A DNA stretch of 64,000 bases, taken from a virus. Position numbers and translations under genes: made by a program. Positions 1 through 9,600 of this stretch are shown piece after piece (position 1 is the stretch's first letter; each line of letters begins with the position of its first letter). Location: positions 1 through 64,000 of IMG/VR virus record IMGVR_UViG_3300005527_000042, one strand, 5' to 3'. Below the pieces are notes generated by a model. The model searched no databases. It was not told where the DNA came from and saw only the letters and a list, made by a program, of their open reading frames with translations.

Positions 1-2835
1 TTTGTATCTCCGGGTGTATATACATCTGAAAAAGACTTAACATTCGTAGCACAAAGTGTTGGTGTGAGCACATTAGGTTTGGTGGGTGAAACCTTAAAAG
101 GTCCCGCTTTTGAACCTGTATTAATAACTAATTTTGACGAATTCAAGTCATATTTTGGGGGAACAAGTCCGTTAAAAGACAACAATAACAATCCAAAATA
201 TGAATTACCTTATTTCGCAAAATCTTATTTAGAAGAATCTAACCAAATGTTTGTAACAAGAATATTAGGTTTAACGGGTTATTTACCTGTCAAAACTTAT
301 GGTGTTAAAACAATTGGTGGGGTTACATTGGGGGCTCTTAGTGGAACAACCACAAGTTTAACAATGTCAGCATCGACCACAACAATTACAGCAAGTACGA
401 TTTATAGTGAACTATCAGATAAAATATCTGTAGATGGAAATTATATTACAGAATATATTGTAGCAAACTTTAGTGGTAACACATCATCTAACCATGGACA
501 ATGGTTTGTGATGGGTGAAGTACCAACTTCAGGAACAAGTGGTCAAACATCATCACTTGAAGAAGTTTCTCCTTTAACAGGTTTGAATAACGCAAGTAAT
601 TACAACAATAAGGAATGGTTCAATAAACTTTGTAACACCACAGGTTCTGAAGTATATTCTTACTTATTTGTTTATAACAGCGGTGCGAGTAGATTTGATG
701 TGACTAAGTACACATACTATGGAACATTGAACACGGCGTATGATGGACAAGTGGTTTTAGCGTTCAGACCAAGAGGTTCTTACAATGGACAAACATTAAA
801 CTTGGAAACTACCGCAGATGTAAATTTTGTGGTTACAGGTTCAGGAATCACTACAAATCCATTAGCTGAATTTACAGTTAATGTTACAGGTTCAACAAGT
901 GGACCAAAATCATTCACTTGTAGTATGGACTCTTCGTCATCAAAATATGTAACAAAAGTTTTTGGTACCGATGTTTATGACAAATTAAAAAGTGATGTAC
1001 CTGTGTATGTTTTTGAATCTTATCCAAATTACTTACAAAGAGCATATGAACAAGGTTTAATTAGAGGTTTAAGTTTAACAGAAGTTTTCGAACATGTTGG
1101 TAACGACTTTAAAACATCTTGGGATACCCCAATGACACCAACTGTTGTATCAGAGGTTAGAGGTGGTGAAGTTGATGATTTATTTGATGTAATCACAGTA
1201 TCAGATGGTGATTCTGCAAACTACGAAGTAAAAGTTTCAATTATTAATATTGATGTAAACACTGGTGACTTTGACTTAATCGTTAGAGACTTTAATGATA
1301 CAGACGATAATTTAGTTGTACTTGAAAAATTTGGTAGATGTAATATGAATCCAGATTTACCAGGATATGTTGCTAAAAAAGTTGGTACATCTGATGGTGA
1401 ATATGAATTACGTTCAAGATACATTATGTTGTCAATGGCTGATAATCACCCAACCGACGCATATCCTGCAGGATTTAAAGGATTTACAAACAACACATCT
1501 TTTGGTTCAAGTACTTTAGGTTCGGTGATGTACAAGACTACATTCTATAACGCTGGTGATACTACATCTTATCAAGCCGATGGAACACCTGTTTTATCTT
1601 CAGGTGACAAAGTAAGAAGAACATACTTTGGTTTATCAAGTCCAACAAACGCAGTAACATACGATAGAGACTTGTTTAAATTCAAAGGAACATCAGCAGC
1701 TGGAACAACTAAGGGTTTCCACTTATCAACAAACGCATCTACAATCACAGGAACAACCTTCTTAACCACGTCGTATGATTTAGAGGGTCAAACAGGTGGA
1801 GCGAATAACGTATTAACAAATATCAATTATCGTAAATTCACATTCGCAGCGGCTGGTGGATTTGACGGTTGGGATATCTACAGAAATGTGAGAACCTACG
1901 GTGATGGATACATCTTTGGTAAAAATACTTACACAAGTGGTAACACTAATAATGGTGGTGTATTTAGTACAGTATCAGGAAACTCTGACTACTACGCTTA
2001 CACTCAAGGTATTGATACCTTCGCAAACCCTGAAGCTGTTGATGTAAACATCTTCGCAACACCAGGTATCAACTTCTATGACCACAGTTCATTAACATCT
2101 TACGCAATTGATATGATTGAAGAAGATAGAGCGGATTCACTTTATGTGATTTCATCACCAAACTACGGTACAGCGGATGAAGTAATAGACGCTTTGGACG
2201 GCGTAGCAATTGATAGTAACTACTCAGCGGTTTACTGGCCTTGGATTCAAGTTAGAGACGCAGACAACGCTACACAATTATACTTACCACCAACAGGTGA
2301 AGTATTGAGAAATATAGCATTAACAGATAACGTATCTTTCCCTTGGTTCGCGGTAGCGGGTTATTCAAGAGGTTTAGTAAACTCAATCAAAGCTTATAAG
2401 AAATTAACTTTGGATGAGAGAGATGACCTTTACAAAGCGAGAATTAACCCTATCGCAACATTTGCGGATACCGGTACAATCATTTGGGGTAATAAAACAC
2501 TTCAAGTACGTGAATCAGCTTTGGATAGAATTAACGTAAGAAGATTACTGTTAAGAGCAAGAAAATTAATTTCAGCAGTAGCGGTAAGATTGTTATTTGA
2601 ACAAAACGACGAACAAGTTCGTAATGAGTTTTTGAGATTGGTTAACCCGATATTAGACGCAATTAAGAGAGAAAGAGGTTTGTATGAATTCCGTGTAACG
2701 GTTTCCAACGACCCTGAAGATATTGACGCTAATACTTTGAGAGGTAAAATTTACATTAAACCAACAAGAGCTCTTGAATTTATCGATGTTGAATTCATAA
2801 TCACACCAACAGGAGCATCATTTGATAATATCTAA
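1..2835 (+). CDS. 18: Contractile tail sheath protein (gp18-like), 5' end outside window
   Basis: The protein forms the contractile sheath polymer around the tail tube. The frame is open from base 1 and the first residues (SPGVYTSEKDL) are the conserved sheath N-terminus, so the true start lies just left of the window; the GTG at 64 is only an internal codon. The C-terminal third is diagnostic: a segment around 2260-2520 ending in an IWGNKTL motif, followed by a conserved C-terminal sheath domain with NPILDAIKRERGLYEF and a final strand IDVEFIITPTG. At 944 residues visible it is much longer than T4 gp18 (about 660); the extra length is a Ser/Thr/Gly-rich beta-type insertion around residues 100-600, probably decorating the sheath surface. 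A strong terminator follows, then the tail tube gene, the usual sheath-tube order. Confidence 0.95.
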   Translation, partial: FVSPGVYTSEKDLTFVAQSVGVSTLGLVGETLKGPAFEPVLITNFDEFKSYFGGTSPLKDNNNNPKYELPYFAKSYLEESNQMFVTRILGLTGYLPVKTYGVKTIGGVTLGALSGTTTSLTMSASTTTITASTIYSELSDKISVDGNYITEYIVANFSGNTSSNHGQWFVMGEVPTSGTSGQTSSLEEVSPLTGLNNASNYNNKEWFNKLCNTTGSEVYSYLFVYNSGASRFDVTKYTYYGTLNTAYDGQVVLAFRPRGSYNGQTLNLETTADVNFVVTGSGITTNPLAEFTVNVTGSTSGPKSFTCSMDSSSSKYVTKVFGTDVYDKLKSDVPVYVFESYPNYLQRAYEQGLIRGLSLTEVFEHVGNDFKTSWDTPMTPTVVSEVRGGEVDDLFDVITVSDGDSANYEVKVSIINIDVNTGDFDLIVRDFNDTDDNLVVLEKFGRCNMNPDLPGYVAKKVGTSDGEYELRSRYIMLSMADNHPTDAYPAGFKGFTNNTSFGSSTLGSVMYKTTFYNAGDTTSYQADGTPVLSSGDKVRRTYFGLSSPTNAVTYDRDLFKFKGTSAAGTTKGFHLSTNASTITGTTFLTTSYDLEGQTGGANNVLTNINYRKFTFAAAGGFDGWDIYRNVRTYGDGYIFGKNTYTSGNTNNGGVFSTVSGNSDYYAYTQGIDTFANPEAVDVNIFATPGINFYDHSSLTSYAIDMIEEDRADSLYVISSPNYGTADEVIDALDGVAIDSNYSAVYWPWIQVRDADNATQLYLPPTGEVLRNIALTDNVSFPWFAVAGYSRGLVNSIKAYKKLTLDERDDLYKARINPIATFADTGTIIWGNKTLQVRESALDRINVRRLLLRARKLISAVAVRLLFEQNDEQVRNEFLRLVNPILDAIKRERGLYEFRVTVSNDPEDIDANTLRGKIYIKPTRALEFIDVEFIITPTGASFDNI

Positions 2836-2842
2836 TAAAAAG

Positions 2843-2866
2843 GGGAGGGGAAACCCTCCCTATTTT
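2843..2866 (+). terminator. Intrinsic terminator after the sheath gene
   Basis: A 7-bp GC stem (GGGAGGG at 2843-2849, CCCTCCC at 2854-2860) with a 4-nt loop is followed by TATTTT, seven bases after the sheath stop codon. The U tract is short, so termination may be partial. Confidence 0.75.
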
Positions 2867-2867
2867 A

Positions 2868-2883
2868 TGTTCCACGTGGAACA
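2868..2883. promoter_or_regulatory. Perfect 16-bp palindrome matching bacterial parS (ParB-binding) sites
   Basis: The sequence TGTTCCACGTGGAACA is a perfect inverted repeat with a central CACGTG. It conforms to the chromosomal parS core (TGTTNCACGTG...) recognised by ParB proteins and matches the form I recall for pseudomonad parS. It lies outside coding sequence, two bases after the terminator. Whether a host or phage ParB binds it is inference. As RNA it could also fold as an 8-bp hairpin, so a role in mRNA 3'-end stability is the main alternative. Confidence 0.6.
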
Positions 2884-2961
2884 TTATAATATAGTGTGAC
2901 CTACGGAATTACCAAATATAAAAAAAATAAAATTATAAATTACCCAGTATATGCACCAGTA

Positions 2962-3060
2962 TTCTAGTTCTAGTTCTAGTTTATTTTTATCTAGTTTATT
3001 TCTTTATAGTTATTCTAGTTTCTTTAATCTAGTTCTTAATTTACTAGCATCTAGTACTAG
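2962..3060. repeat. CTAG-rich repeat cluster
   Basis: Nine CTAG tetranucleotides occur in about 97 bp. The cluster begins with three tandem TTCTAG hexamers (2962-2979) and ends with the palindrome CTAGTACTAG (3051-3060); intervening copies are separated by T-rich spacers. CTAG is generally under-represented in bacterial and phage DNA, so the density is not explained by AT-richness. Function unknown; a multi-site protein-binding array or replication-related iteron region are possibilities. Confidence 0.7.
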
Positions 3061-3134
3061 TATGGAAAAAATACGAAATAATTTTCACAAAATCAAGTAT
3101 TGAGAAGATTTTTTTTGTTTTTTCATATACAACA

Positions 3135-3142
3135 TATTTATA
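3135..3142 (+). promoter_or_regulatory. TATTTATA box upstream of tail tube gene
   Basis: An exact TATTTATA lies 41 nt before the tube ATG, in a long AT-rich leader. It is one of a set of TATTTATN boxes that precede structural genes in this window; candidate late promoter element. Confidence 0.4.
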
Positions 3143-3183
3143 AGAAAGATTAAAAATAAAAAAATTAAAAAACAAATATTGAC

Positions 3184-3672
3184 ATGGCAGATTTATTAAT
3201 GAAAATGCCGGTTCCTTACGAACCGAAGAGAGTTAACCGATTCATACTTAGATTCCCATCATCATTGGGTATTAACGAGTGGTACGTAACCTCAAGTGCA
3301 AGACCTAGTGCAAAAATTAACTCAGTTGCAATTCCTTTCATCAACACATCAACATACGTAGCTGGTAGATTTGAATGGAATGAAATAAGAGTAACCTTCA
3401 AAGACCCTATTGGTCCTTCAGCGGCACAAGCATTGATGGAGTGGTTCCGTCTACACGCTGAATCAGTTACAGGTCGTATGGGTTACGCAGCTGGTTACAA
3501 AAAAGATATTGAATTAGAAATGTTAGACCCAACGGGGGTTGTGGTTGAAAAATGGATACTTCAAGGTTCTTTCATAACCGACTTAAACTTTAACGAACTT
3601 GATTATTCAAGAGATGATATTGCATCTATCACATGTTCGTTAAGAATGGATAGATGTATATTAGTTTACTAA
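3184..3672 (+). CDS. 19: Tail tube protein (gp19-like)
   Basis: The product is the 162-residue subunit of the inner tail tube, the conduit for DNA. The size matches T4 gp19 (163 aa), and the sequence has the family pattern: an early RFILRFPSSLG strand, a central EWNEIRVTFKDPIGPSAAQAL strand-turn-helix, a WFRLHAESVTGRMGYAAGYK segment, and a closing strand pair with GSFITDLNFNELDY and SITCSLRMDRC. The start is the ATG after an A-rich leader, with no Shine-Dalgarno sequence. It stands alone between two terminators, with its own TATTTATA box, consistent with separate high-level late expression of a protein needed in many copies. Confidence 0.93.
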   Translation: MADLLMKMPVPYEPKRVNRFILRFPSSLGINEWYVTSSARPSAKINSVAIPFINTSTYVAGRFEWNEIRVTFKDPIGPSAAQALMEWFRLHAESVTGRMGYAAGYKKDIELEMLDPTGVVVEKWILQGSFITDLNFNELDYSRDDIASITCSLRMDRCILVY

Positions 3673-3697
3673 TCAAATAATAAAAAATCTGTCAATA

Positions 3698-3731
3698 AAA
3701 GGTCTCTCAAAAGGAGACCTTTACTTTTTTT
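3698..3731 (+). terminator. Intrinsic terminator after tail tube gene
   Basis: A 9-bp stem (AAAGGTCTC at 3698-3706, GAGACCTTT at 3714-3722) with a 7-nt loop is followed by ACTTTTTTT. A clear Rho-independent terminator shape. Confidence 0.85.
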
Positions 3732-3773
3732 ATAAGTTTTTGTAAATTATACTAGTTATTAAATAAAACAAAT

Positions 3774-4523
3774 ATGGAAGAATTTAGAGTCGACCCAACA
3801 ATCGCTTATGATGTTGTTGAACTACCTTCAAGAGGTATACACTATCAAAATAAAAAGAAATCACTTAAAGTTGCATACTTAACGGCTGCGGATGAAAATA
3901 TTTTATCCGCGCAAAATTTAATTGCGACAAATGGTGTAATTGATGAATTACTTAGAAGAAAAATATTAGATAGAGATATTCAAATTGAAGACATTGTTGA
4001 AGAAGATAGACAAGCAGTGTTAATATTTTTAAGAAACACCGCTTTTGGTCCCGAATATAAATTTTATTTAACTGACCCAAAAACTGAAAAGGATTTTGAG
4101 ATTTCTGTTGATATGAGTGAATTAAAATTCAAAGATTTTAATTTAGAATCAGATTCAAACGGTGAATATCCATATTTTATGGAAAAATCAAAAGTTCAAA
4201 TCACATTTAAATTTTTAACACCAAAACAAGAGAAAGAACTTGATGATTTAAGAAAGAGTTGGAATGGTCAAGGTGTTGCACCTGTTGTCACCAAACAATT
4301 AGAAATGATGATTAAGTCTGTTGCCGGCAATAGAGATATGATGAACATACATAATTTTGTTGAGAGATTACCAATTAAAGACTCTCAAGATTTCAGAAAA
4401 TTTCTAAAAGAAAATAAACCAGGATTAGATTTAACAAAAACAGTAAAAACCCCGTCAGGAGAAGACACCCAAGTTGAAATTGGGTTCGGGGTTGAGTTTT
4501 TTCGCCCTTTCTATGGCTTATAA
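3774..4523 (+). CDS. 26: gp26-like tail/baseplate assembly chaperone
   Basis: This 249-residue protein resembles the T4 gp26 family (T4_baseplate). The N-terminus carries the typical VVELPSRGIHY motif and a TAADENILS motif, followed by a charged helical C-terminal half with FLTPKQEKELDDL. T4 gp26 (208 aa) acts in hub assembly. The position here, between tube and tape measure, is where long-tailed phages encode their G/GT-type tail assembly chaperone, so a role coating the tape measure is a reasonable inference. Near its 3' end a TTTTTTC run (4497-4503) and an overlapping +1 reading frame suggest a frameshifted longer product (see next entry). The gene is preceded by a terminator and a TTTTTATAAG element. 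Confidence 0.75.
   Translation: MEEFRVDPTIAYDVVELPSRGIHYQNKKKSLKVAYLTAADENILSAQNLIATNGVIDELLRRKILDRDIQIEDIVEEDRQAVLIFLRNTAFGPEYKFYLTDPKTEKDFEISVDMSELKFKDFNLESDSNGEYPYFMEKSKVQITFKFLTPKQEKELDDLRKSWNGQGVAPVVTKQLEMMIKSVAGNRDMMNIHNFVERLPIKDSQDFRKFLKENKPGLDLTKTVKTPSGEDTQVEIGFGVEFFRPFYGL
4497..4503 (+). promoter_or_regulatory. Candidate +1 ribosomal frameshift site
   Basis: In the gp26-like frame the codons read GAG TTT TTT CGC, and the frame stops at 4521-4523. Slipping +1 on the second TTT re-pairs tRNA-Phe with TTC and enters the downstream frame at GCC (4504), giving a fusion of about 293 residues. TTT followed by C is a favourable +1 slip because the Phe anticodon pairs better with TTC. Not proven by sequence alone. 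Confidence 0.45.
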
Positions 4524-4656
4524 GAAAGGACAGTTAGACGAAATTTTATTTTTAATCAAAAGAGGTTTTAGTTATGGTGACATTATCACCATGCCAGTTT
4601 TCATACGTAGATATTACGTGGAGTACATTATTGAATTAGAAAACACTCCTAAATAA
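4513..4656 (+). CDS. Small tail-assembly protein overlapping the gp26-like gene (probable frameshift extension)
   Basis: This +1-frame reading frame encodes 47 residues if started at ATG 4513, or is the C-terminal half of a frameshift product. It has a compact helical sequence with the motif FSYGDIITMPVFIRRYYVEY; a 'MPV-x-x-R-R-Y' helix of this sort is common in the short second chaperone frame that follows the tube gene in myophages. T4 places the hub-assembly gene 51 directly after gene 26, so a gp51-like role is possible, but the T4 protein is far longer. It ends 11 nt before the tape measure start. Confidence 0.65.
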   Translation: MAYKKGQLDEILFLIKRGFSYGDIITMPVFIRRYYVEYIIELENTPK

Positions 4657-4664
4657 TATTTATT
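4657..4664 (+). promoter_or_regulatory. TATTTATT box just before tape measure start
   Basis: TATTTATT sits only 3 nt before the ATG, after the upstream stop codon. Same motif class as before other structural genes. The spacing would give a leaderless or very short-leader mRNA if it is a promoter. Confidence 0.35.
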
Positions 4665-4667
4665 GAT

Positions 4668-6623
4668 ATGACAATTAACGAAGAAGTATCCAAATTAAGA
4701 GCAGGTTTAAATTATACTCAATTCAAAAACGAGTTCTTGAAATTTGAATCCGTGAAGAATAACAGTTCTTTAATGGGTCAAGTAGATACTTATTGGTCAT
4801 TTTATAATCAAAAAGAACCATCAAGTGGAGGAAATACAGGAAGTGGTGGTAGTAAAACAGCCGCTTTTGCTACAGACCTACTTAAAACTCAAAATATTGC
4901 GGACTTAGGGTATTCAAACCCCGTTTCATCATTATCATTATCAAAAGATACTGTATTCCAATTTAGTACCATATCTGAAACAATAGGTAAAATTGCAAGA
5001 GAATCAAAAAATCTACCTGATTTTATGGTTCAATTAGGTGTTAAAGGCGCCAAAGAGATGGTATCTTTTCTTGGTGATGAATTAATAAAAATACAAACAC
5101 AAGAAGTAGAGTTAAGAAATAAAATTAATTCTGAACTTGGATTAACAGGTGAATTATCAAGAGAATTTAGAAACAATATATTTGAAACATTACCAGCCGC
5201 TACCGCTATGGGATTTGGATTTGAGGATGTAAAAGATTATGCGGTACAAATGGTTGAACAAACAGGTAAGATGACAACATTTGGTAGTGATGTTTTACAA
5301 GAATCACAAAAAACCGCTAGAGCTTTTTACGGTGATTTATCTAAATTGGGAGCTGCACTGGATTCGTTTGAAAAAGTAGGTATTGGAGCAAAAGACGCAA
5401 TCAAAGAAATTGACAGGGCGGGTAAAAGTTCATTAACTCTTGGTTTAAACGCGAGAAAGGTGGTAGCAGATGTTGGTGCTAATATGGACAAATTAAACAC
5501 TATTGGATTTAAAAATGGTGTTGAGGGATTAACCAGAATGGTTCAGAAGTCTATTGAATTTAACATGAACATTGAAAAGGTTAAATCAATGGCGGAGAAA
5601 CTTTTTGACCCCGACCAAGCAATTGCGTTGTCCGCAGAATTACAAGCTATAGGTGGAGCGATTGGAGATTTCAACGACCCATTGAAACTAATGTATATGG
5701 CAACAAATGATGCCGGTGGTCTACAAGATGCGATGATAGGTGTTGCGGGTTCATTAGCGACATATAATTCCGAATTAGGTAGATTTGAAATTACAGGTGC
5801 AAACTTAAGAAAATCTAAAGCTTTAGCTGACCAAATGGGTATGAGTATGGAGGAAATGTCCAAAACCGCAATTAAAGCTGCGGAAAGGTCATCGGCGGCT
5901 ACCGCGTTATTATCCTCAGGTTTACAAATAGATGAAAAAGAAAAAGAATTCTTAACCAATATCTCCAAAATGGAAGGTGGTAGAATGGTTATAGATATTC
6001 CTCAATCTTTAGCAGATAAGATGGGATTAAAAGATACCAAAGTCGCTTTGGATGAACTAAATCCTACGATTGCAAAAGGGTTATTGGAGAATCAAAAAGC
6101 GTTTGAAGAAATGTCTGTTGAGGATATTGCGAGAGACCAATACACGGTAACTCAAAATATGCAAAAAGACATAAGTGCGTTATTGACGGTTGCTAAAGTA
6201 CAAGCCGCCGCAGAAATAAGAAAACCTCTGGCTGAGTTTGACAAATACATTGAAGGTTTAGAATTATCTAGAAATTTAAAAGAAAAGACAAGTTTAGGTG
6301 GTTTACAAAAAACAGACGAAGGTTTATTTTCCAAAATGGTTAGCGAAGCGGTTGCACCTGCTAAAGCTTTAGTTGCTAAAAGTATGGGTGTGAGTGAATC
6401 TGATTTAGAGAACAGATTAAAAGGAAAAGAATCATCTACCACACCAACAACTTCAACAGTAAATGTTAACCATACACATACTGTTAAATCAGACGGAGCC
6501 GTTGTTGATAATGTTGTTAGGGCGATTAATAATAGTCCATCATTGGCTAATGATATGTCTCAAAGTTTTATACCATCGGATTTAGATTACACATCTTTTA
6601 CCTTACCACCTCAATTTAATTAA
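4668..6623 (+). CDS. Probable tape measure protein
   Basis: The 651-residue product is predominantly alpha-helical, rich in Ala, Lys, Glu and Met, and follows the tube and chaperone genes, the standard place for the tape measure. A Gly/Ser-rich hinge (SSGGNTGSGGS, about residues 50-60) follows a short N-terminal region. The central part (about 100-480) is a long helical region with internal hydrophobic/Gly stretches such as AELQAIGGAIGDFNDPLKLM. The C-terminus ends in a polar HTHTV segment and a short tail. At about 0.15 nm per residue the length predicts a tail near 100 nm, similar to T4 (gp29, 590 aa). Sequence similarity to gp29 itself is not evident to me, so the call rests on composition and context. 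Confidence 0.75.
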   Translation: MTINEEVSKLRAGLNYTQFKNEFLKFESVKNNSSLMGQVDTYWSFYNQKEPSSGGNTGSGGSKTAAFATDLLKTQNIADLGYSNPVSSLSLSKDTVFQFSTISETIGKIARESKNLPDFMVQLGVKGAKEMVSFLGDELIKIQTQEVELRNKINSELGLTGELSREFRNNIFETLPAATAMGFGFEDVKDYAVQMVEQTGKMTTFGSDVLQESQKTARAFYGDLSKLGAALDSFEKVGIGAKDAIKEIDRAGKSSLTLGLNARKVVADVGANMDKLNTIGFKNGVEGLTRMVQKSIEFNMNIEKVKSMAEKLFDPDQAIALSAELQAIGGAIGDFNDPLKLMYMATNDAGGLQDAMIGVAGSLATYNSELGRFEITGANLRKSKALADQMGMSMEEMSKTAIKAAERSSAATALLSSGLQIDEKEKEFLTNISKMEGGRMVIDIPQSLADKMGLKDTKVALDELNPTIAKGLLENQKAFEEMSVEDIARDQYTVTQNMQKDISALLTVAKVQAAAEIRKPLAEFDKYIEGLELSRNLKEKTSLGGLQKTDEGLFSKMVSEAVAPAKALVAKSMGVSESDLENRLKGKESSTTPTTSTVNVNHTHTVKSDGAVVDNVVRAINNSPSLANDMSQSFIPSDLDYTSFTLPPQFN

Positions 6624-6637
6624 AATTAAAAAGTTTC

Positions 6638-6645
6638 TATTTATA
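6638..6645 (+). promoter_or_regulatory. TATTTATA box upstream of 1611-aa baseplate gene
   Basis: Exact TATTTATA ending 6 nt before the ATG, in a 28-bp intergenic gap; member of the structural-gene box set. Confidence 0.4.
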
Positions 6646-6651
6646 ATATAA

Positions 6652-9600
6652 ATGCCAACATATTTAGATTTTAATAACACCAAAACTTTCAGGGACTTTT
6701 TAATTTCAAAAACTCTGAATAGACCGAATGGACCTCAAACGTTCACGGATGCGAATTATAGTGTTCAGAATCTAAATAATTTTGCTAATGTCGACCCCGG
6801 TGACGTTAAAACAAATTGGGCGGTTTATTTTGGACAAAATTTTATCAATTTATATGTTCCACCCAATAACACAATTGAAGAATATACTGACACATCTTTA
6901 CCGTCTTTAGCTTTATTATTAGGTGGTATAAATCCAGCTGGATATGTAAATTCATTCGAACCCCAAACAACAAATTTAATTAGTATTATGGCGGGCCAAA
7001 ACTTCGATAGTGATTCGAGGTTAATGAAATTCGCCACACAAAACATTAGAGAAAACAAACAAGGACCTGTCTTTGCTAGATTACAACAAAATTTGGAATC
7101 CGCAACATTAGGTAGGGTTAGGGCGTTAGATGCGTTAGGTGGAAATACCGCGACTGCAATTAATATTGTTACAGGTAGAGAACCTTTAGTTGAAAAAAAT
7201 TATAAGATTACCGTTGCTAAAAGTTTATTAGGAAAGGGTGTTGATTTTCTTCAAACAGTTGCAGGTATTGAATTCCCTTTTAGTGAAATACCTGGCGATT
7301 ATTTAACCAACCCAAGAAACCCTATTGAAAATAGACCAACACCAAAAACAGAAGCCGGCGCTATTTTACAAGACGTTACTGGTGTTTTAGGAAGTTTAGT
7401 TGGTATTCAAAGAAGACCTAAACTCGGAAGAAAACCTTCCGATTTAATGATTGAATACATGGGAGAGGGTCAGAAACAAATATTATTTGACCAATTAACA
7501 TATTCAACATATGCTCCAAATTATACAACAACAGCGAGGTCACAACAGTCATCAAAAATTTTCAATTTTGCGAATAGTTTTGCTCAAGGGGTAAAAACTG
7601 TTTTAGGATTAGAAGCACCAAAAGGTGTCGCATATATTGGAGACGATAGAAGTGAAGACGTGAAATATACCATGTCAGACTTTAATGACAACATGGTTAA
7701 AAGTAGTTACTTCTTAAGTTTAATGTTTGACCCGGTACAAGCCGCGTTATTCGAGAGACAAAGAAATATTTCCCAAGGTGGACCAATTAGTGGTAAACTG
7801 ACGTGGATTAGTAAGAACTCACAAAACAAAATTGGATTATGGAACGAGGAATTCCAATCAAGAGAAAGTGATACGTACAACAATTCAATTTCAACAAAAT
7901 ACGGATTTAGAGAAGATTCAATTTTGGGTAAAACTCAAGAAATCTTGGATTCAATGCCTAAAGATGGTCAAGCCACAAGAACACACGTTGGTAATGTTAT
8001 TGACCAAACAAGTAGAATTTTTAAAGAAGGTGACAGTATGTTGTCTCGAGGTTCCGCAATTAAATTTGTTGACAAGTATAAACAAGAAACAGGTGCTGAA
8101 TATTGTAGGGTGTGGACCAAAGATAGGTCTTATATGAACTATTCAGACACAATGAAAAGAACCGCTAATATCAGAAAATTTGATGATAGTGTAATGGGTG
8201 GTGAGAGCAGACCTTGGAATATTAATATCGCACCAATGTCAAGCGGAAACTATGATGCAAAAAATAGTTTTAAAAACTCATTTGGTGCAAAGAATTCAAC
8301 AAACATATTTGAATCACCCACAGGTGATGGATTTTACGCTAAAAAATATATGTTCTCAATTGAGAACTTAGCATGGAGAACATCTAATACACCTGGTTTC
8401 ACATACAATGATTTACCATTCTGTGAGAGAGGTAATAATGGAGGTAGGGTTATGTGGTTTCCTCCGTATGATTTGAAAGTTAGCGAGAACAACCAAGCTA
8501 GATGGCAAGACAATACGTTTTTAGGTAGACCTGAACCAATATATACTTATCAAGATACTTCTAGAAGCGGTCAATTATCATTTAAGGTTGTAGTGGACCA
8601 CCCAAGTATTTTAAATTTATTGGTTAGAGAATACTTTAAAGGAATGTCCGATGAAGAATCGGAAAATTATATCAACGCATTTTTTGCGGGGTGTGAGGAA
8701 TTAGATTTCTACGCATTAATCAGAAGATTCGCTCAATTAGATACAAACGATATAAAACTAATTCAAAGTTTCTTAAATCAAGGACAAGACCCCGAAACTA
8801 TCAAACAATATAAGGTAACCACTGAGTATCCAACAGAAACAACACCAACAAACACAACAACACAAGGTAACGAAGCAGATTCTAAAGCTGTTGATGAGGT
8901 TATAATTAAATTAAAGTATGAAAACGATATACCGGGACCAAGAGATAAAGTTGATACCACACAAAATTATACACAATTATACAAAGCTTACAAAGACCAA
9001 AAACAAGCTTATATTAATGAATTAGGTGCCGCGTTAAATACTTTAACTGGTTTGTCTCAAACAGACACTCAAGTAAAAACAGAAAAATCTTTTATTTTTG
9101 GTGATGCTAATCACGTTATAACACAATCCGACATTGATGCTCAAAAAACAAAAATCGGTGATTATTTTGATGAAGCCGATGTGTCATTTAATAAATATGA
9201 ATCTAGTTTAAATAGTTTAATATCAGACATATCTGGTAAAACAGCGGAAACAATTAGATTTCAAATTTTATCTTCATGTTCATCAGTTGCAACCAATGAT
9301 TACAACGAAAGATTATCACTAAGAAGAAGTCACTCCGTAATTCAAGATATTTTTGATAGATTATCGGCTGTCGGAGGAAAAAAAGAATGGCAAATAAAAT
9401 GGCCAACAAATTTAAATTTAGTAAATAAAAATAATTCTGATAACGACAAAGAAATAATTCAAAAAGGAGAACCTATTGTAATTGTAAAAGAATATAGTAC
9501 AAAAGATTTTGGTTTTGAACATGATACTAAAATTATTGTAGAATCGGTCAATTATGGTGAAACATTAACTGGAACCCAACCTGATAAAGATTGTGTTAAT

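Larger units (their letters stand above)
2836..3183. other. 348-bp intergenic region between sheath and tube genes
   Basis: This is the only gap over 300 bp in the window. It holds, in order, the sheath terminator, a 16-bp parS-like palindrome, a 97-bp CTAG-rich cluster, and an AT-rich leader with a TATTTATA box ahead of the tube gene. I see no credible open reading frame or tRNA in it. Confidence 0.8.

Noticed and set aside
64-66. GTG at 64 as the sheath gene start
   Set aside because: The frame is open upstream to base 1 and already encodes the conserved SPGVYTSEKDL sheath N-terminus, so the real start is outside the window.
4474-4512. ATG 4474 as start of the small overlapping gene
   Set aside because: It would encode residues lying fully inside the gp26-like coding sequence. 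A frameshift entry at 4503 or a start at 4513 explains the conserved part better.
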